IMG/VR virus record: IMGVR_UViG_3300042311_001491
Coordinates: 1 to 32,771 of that record
DNA: 32,771 nucleotides
Reading direction: 5' to 3' (one strand)
Source: a virus
Shown: in pieces, positions 30,734 through 32,771 of the stretch
Layout: each line of letters starts with the position of its first letter
Position numbering within the stretch: the stretch's first letter is position 1
The notes under the pieces: generated by a model
What the model was told of the DNA's origin: nothing
Databases searched by the model: none
What the model saw: only the letters and a program-made list of their open reading frames with translations
Translations under genes and position numbers: made by a program

Positions 30734-30752
30734 CTTTTATTAAAACCTTTTT

Positions 30753-31040
30753 ATGATTTCATTTACAATTTGTCCAGAAACTTTATCTTATCCCAAGACT
30801 AAATTTACTCCAGATAATTTAATTTATTTGATTGATATTTATTTAAAGAAAGAAAAAAAAGAACCAAGTATTTTAATTTTATCGATTCAAGATTATAATG
30901 AATTATTATCTTATGTTGATCAACACTCTGACCTTTTTTACACAACAGAAAAAGTTAAAATTAAAATAGATACTTTTCATTTTACACTCGAATTAATTAG
31001 AACTCATGACTTGTCACCAGGAGATATAAGAATTTACTAA
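30753..31040 (+). CDS. Small protein of unknown function, first rightward gene
   Basis: 95 residues, beginning MISFTICPETLSYPKTKFTP. It is mixed alpha/beta with a Lys-rich turn ('YLKKEKKEPSILILSIQDYN') and a final 'LIRTHDLSPGDIRIY'. No motif is recognised, and there is no signal peptide or membrane segment. It is the first gene of the rightward block, behind a candidate promoter and an inverted repeat. A second promoter lies between it and the next gene (31057-31087), so it may be transcribed alone. Small proteins in this position of phages often act early against host functions, but nothing here shows it. Confidence 0.55.
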   Translation: MISFTICPETLSYPKTKFTPDNLIYLIDIYLKKEKKEPSILILSIQDYNELLSYVDQHSDLFYTTEKVKIKIDTFHFTLELIRTHDLSPGDIRIY

Positions 31041-31056
31041 AAAACTTTATATTAAT

Positions 31057-31087
31057 TTTGCAGTTAATTATAATTTAGTTATACTTG
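31057..31087 (+). promoter_or_regulatory. Bacteroidota-type promoter
   Basis: TTTG at 31057-31060, a 19-bp spacer, then TATACTTG at 31080-31087, one mismatch from TAnnTTTG. The start of transcription should be near 31094, about 26 bases before the ATG at 31120. This is one of the clearest promoters on the plus strand of the window. Confidence 0.65.
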
Positions 31088-31119
31088 CACTATTATTAAT
31101 TAAAACAAAATCGTAAATT

Positions 31120-31599
31120 ATGAAATTGCACTTGGTAAAACTAAAATGTAATGTACAGAATGAGAAAGGTGAAGTTAAACCTATTTCCACTTCTATTTTA
31201 ATTCACAGAGCTGTAAATTTTACAGATGCTGAATCAGAAACTGTAAAGTATTTTAACGAACAAGCTGAATCAGAAAAGTATCATAACATTTCAAGTATTT
31301 CAGTAATGTTAGTTGAAAATGTTTTACTTACACCAGATGAGCCAGAAAATCCTTGGTTTAAAATCAAAATCTCAATTACAGACATTGATGATAAAAGTTC
31401 AACTACAACTTATTTGATTCAAGAAGAGTCAATGGAAAAAGCTCAGAAAAAAGCTAAATCTTTATTCATCAACACTTCTTGTACGATTGATTTAAAATCA
31501 AGTTCGGTTATCAAAGTTCATCACTACATTGAGCTTCCTGAAATAACTGAAGAAAATGAAAACAATGGTTTTGAAGATACTGATGATGAAGAAAAATAA
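31120..31599 (+). CDS. DUF4494-like protein with acidic tail
   Basis: 159 residues. Two similar halves: 'VKLKCNVQNEKGEVKPISTS' with 'AVNFTDAESETVKYF', then 'PWFKIKISITDIDDKSSTTT' with 'LIQEESMEKAQKKAKSLF'. The plan (WFK.K....D.....+....YL..A.S...A) recalls DUF4494, a family I know from Bacteroidota and their phages, with no known function. This supports the host assignment. The C-terminus is very acidic (NNGFEDTDDEEK). After the TAA the same frame continues with another acidic stretch of 16 residues before a second TAA at 31648-31650, an oddity described in the findings. It follows the promoter at 31057-31087. Confidence 0.6.
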   Translation: MKLHLVKLKCNVQNEKGEVKPISTSILIHRAVNFTDAESETVKYFNEQAESEKYHNISSISVMLVENVLLTPDEPENPWFKIKISITDIDDKSSTTTYLIQEESMEKAQKKAKSLFINTSCTIDLKSSSVIKVHHYIELPEITEENENNGFEDTDDEEK

Positions 31600-31671
31600 A
31601 ATACTTTCAATATTTCTGGTGATGATGTCGATGATGGTGATGATTTTTAAGTAATAAAAATGAAATAAAAT

Positions 31672-31699
31672 AAACCTATCTGTTTTTACAGGTAGGTTT
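31672..31699 (+). terminator. Rho-independent terminator in rightward block
   Basis: Arms AAACCTATCTG (31672-31682) and CAGGTAGGTTT (31689-31699) pair over 11 bp with one G-U wobble and a 6-base loop, followed by TAATTT. It lies about 73 bases after the DUF4494-like gene stop and 17 bases before the next ATG, so the genes downstream need readthrough or a hidden promoter. Confidence 0.8.
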
Positions 31700-31716
31700 T
31701 AATTTATAAACTGAAT

Positions 31717-31878
31717 ATGTTCCGAATAAAAAATATAATTAAATGGTTTTCTGAATTATTTTATTCAGAGTGTCCTAAATGTAAAACAAATACTGTTAAA
31801 TTTAGCCACGAAGAACATTTTTCTCCAGGATCTCCAGATGTTTATTATTGTAAAAACTGTAAAGAATATTTTATATGA
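31717..31878 (+). CDS. 53-residue zinc-ribbon protein
   Basis: An open frame of 53 codons starts at ATG 31717 and ends at TGA 31876-31878, whose first bases overlap the ATG of the kinase-like gene (ATGA). The product begins MFRIKNIIKWFSELFYSECP and has CPKC at about residues 19-22 and CKNC at about 45-48, the four cysteines of a zinc ribbon. The N-terminus is a basic amphipathic helix. The stop-start overlap with the next gene argues for translational coupling and for it being a real gene. A role in transcription or protein binding is possible; function unknown. Confidence 0.7.
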   Translation: MFRIKNIIKWFSELFYSECPKCKTNTVKFSHEEHFSPGSPDVYYCKNCKEYFI

Positions 31879-32348
31879 ATGTAAAAGAATTCAGTAAATA
31901 TCAAGAAGATATAGTTTTACAACACGACATATATGGTCTTATTGTAGGTGAAAAAATAGGATCTGGTTTATTTAGAGATGTTTACGAGTACGTAGATCGA
32001 AAAGATTTAGTTGTAAAAATAGCTAAAGACACTAGAGGAAATATTTGTAACTCTATTGAATTTCAAGTGTGGTCTGAAGTTATGTATTTTAAAAACGAAT
32101 TGGAGGAAATAAAAAACTGGTTTGCTCCAGTAGAATCAATTTCCACTAATTGTTGTGTTTTAATAATGAAACGAACGCAAGAAAAACCAAATAAAAAAAG
32201 ACCTGACTTATTACCAAAATTATTAGTTGATACTCACTATGATAATTTTGGTTGGATTGGTGATAAATTTGTTTGTCATGATTATGGATCTCAACCTTTT
32301 TTTAAAGATCTAACAGTTAATCAATTAAAAAAATTAATAAAAAAATGA
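31875..32348 (+). CDS. Minimal protein-kinase-like protein
   Basis: 157 residues with kinase-fold landmarks in order: a glycine-rich loop 'GEKIGSGLFRDVY' (about 25-37), a strand with Lys48 in 'LVVKIAKD', Glu62 as alpha-C candidate, hinge-like 'VLIMKR' at about 95-100, a catalytic-loop-like 'LLVDTHYDNFGW' with Asp119 and Asn124, then 'FVCHDYGSQ' (DFG-like DYG at about 136-138). A typical kinase has about 250-300 residues; here the region between the hinge and the catalytic loop is very short and the C-lobe is almost absent. It may be an active minimal kinase or a degenerate one. ATGA overlaps link it to the zinc-ribbon gene and to the exonuclease gene. Confidence 0.65.
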   Translation: MNVKEFSKYQEDIVLQHDIYGLIVGEKIGSGLFRDVYEYVDRKDLVVKIAKDTRGNICNSIEFQVWSEVMYFKNELEEIKNWFAPVESISTNCCVLIMKRTQEKPNKKRPDLLPKLLVDTHYDNFGWIGDKFVCHDYGSQPFFKDLTVNQLKKLIKK

Positions 32349-32771
32349 AAATATTTTATGACTGTGAGTTTTTAGAAGGAACTCAAAAAAAATTATTCGG
32401 ACGTTCTGTTCCAACAATTGATTTAATATCAATAGGAATGGTAAATGAAAACGATGATTCCCTGTATTTAATTTCAAAAGAATTTAATCTAAAAGAAGCT
32501 TGGAATAGATATGATTTAAAAACTGAAAATTCTTACGGGTGGCCTGAAGGAAGAAAATATAAAGTATACTGGATTCGAGAAAATGTTCTTAAGCCAATAT
32601 TTGATTATTTTATTAAACTTGAAAAAGCTGATAATTATAGAAAATCACAATTGAACGTGGCTACTAAAAAAGTAAATGAAAACTTTAGTTATAGAAATTT
32701 CAAAAAACTTTTGAGTAAACACGGTAAAACTAGAAACGAAATAAAATTTGGAATTACTTCTTTTATTTTAG
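32345..32771 (+). CDS. DEDD-type 3'-5' exonuclease, N-terminal part (window edge)
   Basis: Starts at ATG 32345, overlapping the kinase-like gene's TGA by 4 bases, and remains open to the end of the window (142 complete codons). The beginning MKIFYDCEFLEGTQKKLFGR followed by 'IDLISIGMVNENDDSLYLIS' holds the Asp6-x-Glu8 pair of DEDD exonucleases. The plan (Y D x E F ... DLISIGmV) matches the Rv2179c-like 3'-5' exoribonuclease family, which occurs in phages of Bacteroidota. The segment 'YWIRENVLKPIFDYF' also fits. The later Asp residues and the final catalytic His lie beyond the edge. Likely RNA or DNA processing or turnover. Confidence 0.8.
   Translation, partial: MKIFYDCEFLEGTQKKLFGRSVPTIDLISIGMVNENDDSLYLISKEFNLKEAWNRYDLKTENSYGWPEGRKYKVYWIRENVLKPIFDYFIKLEKADNYRKSQLNVATKKVNENFSYRNFKKLLSKHGKTRNEIKFGITSFIL

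Larger units (their letters stand above)
30348..30752. promoter_or_regulatory. Divergent intergenic control region / candidate replication origin
   Basis: The only gene-free stretch over 300 bases in the window (405 bases, A/T-rich with two CG-rich islands), between the leftward and rightward gene blocks. It holds an 18-bp palindrome (30351-30368), a DnaA-box-like TTATCCATA (30438-30446, one mismatch to TTATCCACA), two alternating purine-pyrimidine tracts (30450-30463 and 30582-30608), two 11-bp direct repeats 22 bp apart (30530-30540, 30552-30562), and an inverted repeat (30704-30733) with a candidate promoter. The 77-codon plus-strand frame at 30423-30656 is low-complexity Ile/Tyr/Leu and does not look like a gene. 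Such a cluster suggests a transcription hub and possibly an origin; neither is proven. Confidence 0.6.

Noticed and set aside
1-32771. Search by eye for tRNA genes, CRISPR arrays, insertion sequences, integrase genes and recoded stop codons
   Set aside because: I saw no cloverleaf, no regularly spaced repeats, no transposase or integrase motifs, and structural genes use standard stops without internal TAG or TGA. A computational scan would be firmer.

Overview
The window is part of the genome of a large tailed double-stranded DNA phage (Caudoviricetes) whose host is most likely a member of the Bacteroidota, probably flavobacterium-like. Evidence: DNA of roughly 30% G+C; tightly packed genes with few-base gaps or overlaps; A/T-rich leaders without Shine-Dalgarno sequences; promoters of the Bacteroidota type (TTTG, 19-20 bp, TAnnTTTG), the best at 22757-22788; and a gene order of terminase large subunit, portal, acidic scaffold-like protein, major capsid protein, connector-like proteins and fibres. 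The two opposed gene blocks, the 752-residue terminase, the 926-residue portal and the style of the connector proteins resemble crAss-like phages (Crassvirales) such as those of Cellulophaga. I hold that affiliation at about 50-60%, because no search was possible. Genes read cleanly with the standard genetic code and I saw no tRNA.

Layout. A leftward block (1-30347, minus strand) holds virion and lysis genes. Read in the direction of transcription it contains: a winged-helix-like protein with a palindrome in its leader (29973-30347); a GIY-YIG-like nuclease, a GroES-like protein and a secreted small protein (28709-29980); fibre proteins (25922-28619); a lysis cassette of holin, patatin phospholipase and CHAP endolysin (23757-25893); a basic conserved protein and an HNH endonuclease (22824-23767); then, after a terminator and a strong promoter, small DNA-binding proteins, a RecB-like nuclease and the packaging genes (17746-22726); portal, scaffold, capsid and head proteins (8351-17737); an unusual cysteine-rich set of presumed tail or fibre proteins including two tandem paralogues and two collagen-like proteins (2655-8279); and connector or tail-adaptor proteins (1-2553).

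A gene-free region (30348-30752) separates this from a rightward block (30753-32771) of accessory or early-type genes: two small proteins, a zinc-ribbon protein, a minimal kinase-like protein and a DEDD-type exonuclease cut by the window edge. The gene-free region has two CG-rich alternating purine-pyrimidine tracts, paired direct repeats, a DnaA-box-like site, a palindrome and an interrupted inverted repeat. It looks like a control centre for divergent transcription and possibly a replication origin.

Within the leftward block, perfect stem-loop terminators follow the capsid gene, a 38-residue Lys/Gly peptide gene, the 522-residue virion protein, the collagen-like gene, the HNH gene and the secreted-protein gene. 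Several are directly followed by promoter-like sequences, which suggests that abundant virion proteins are transcribed as separate units.
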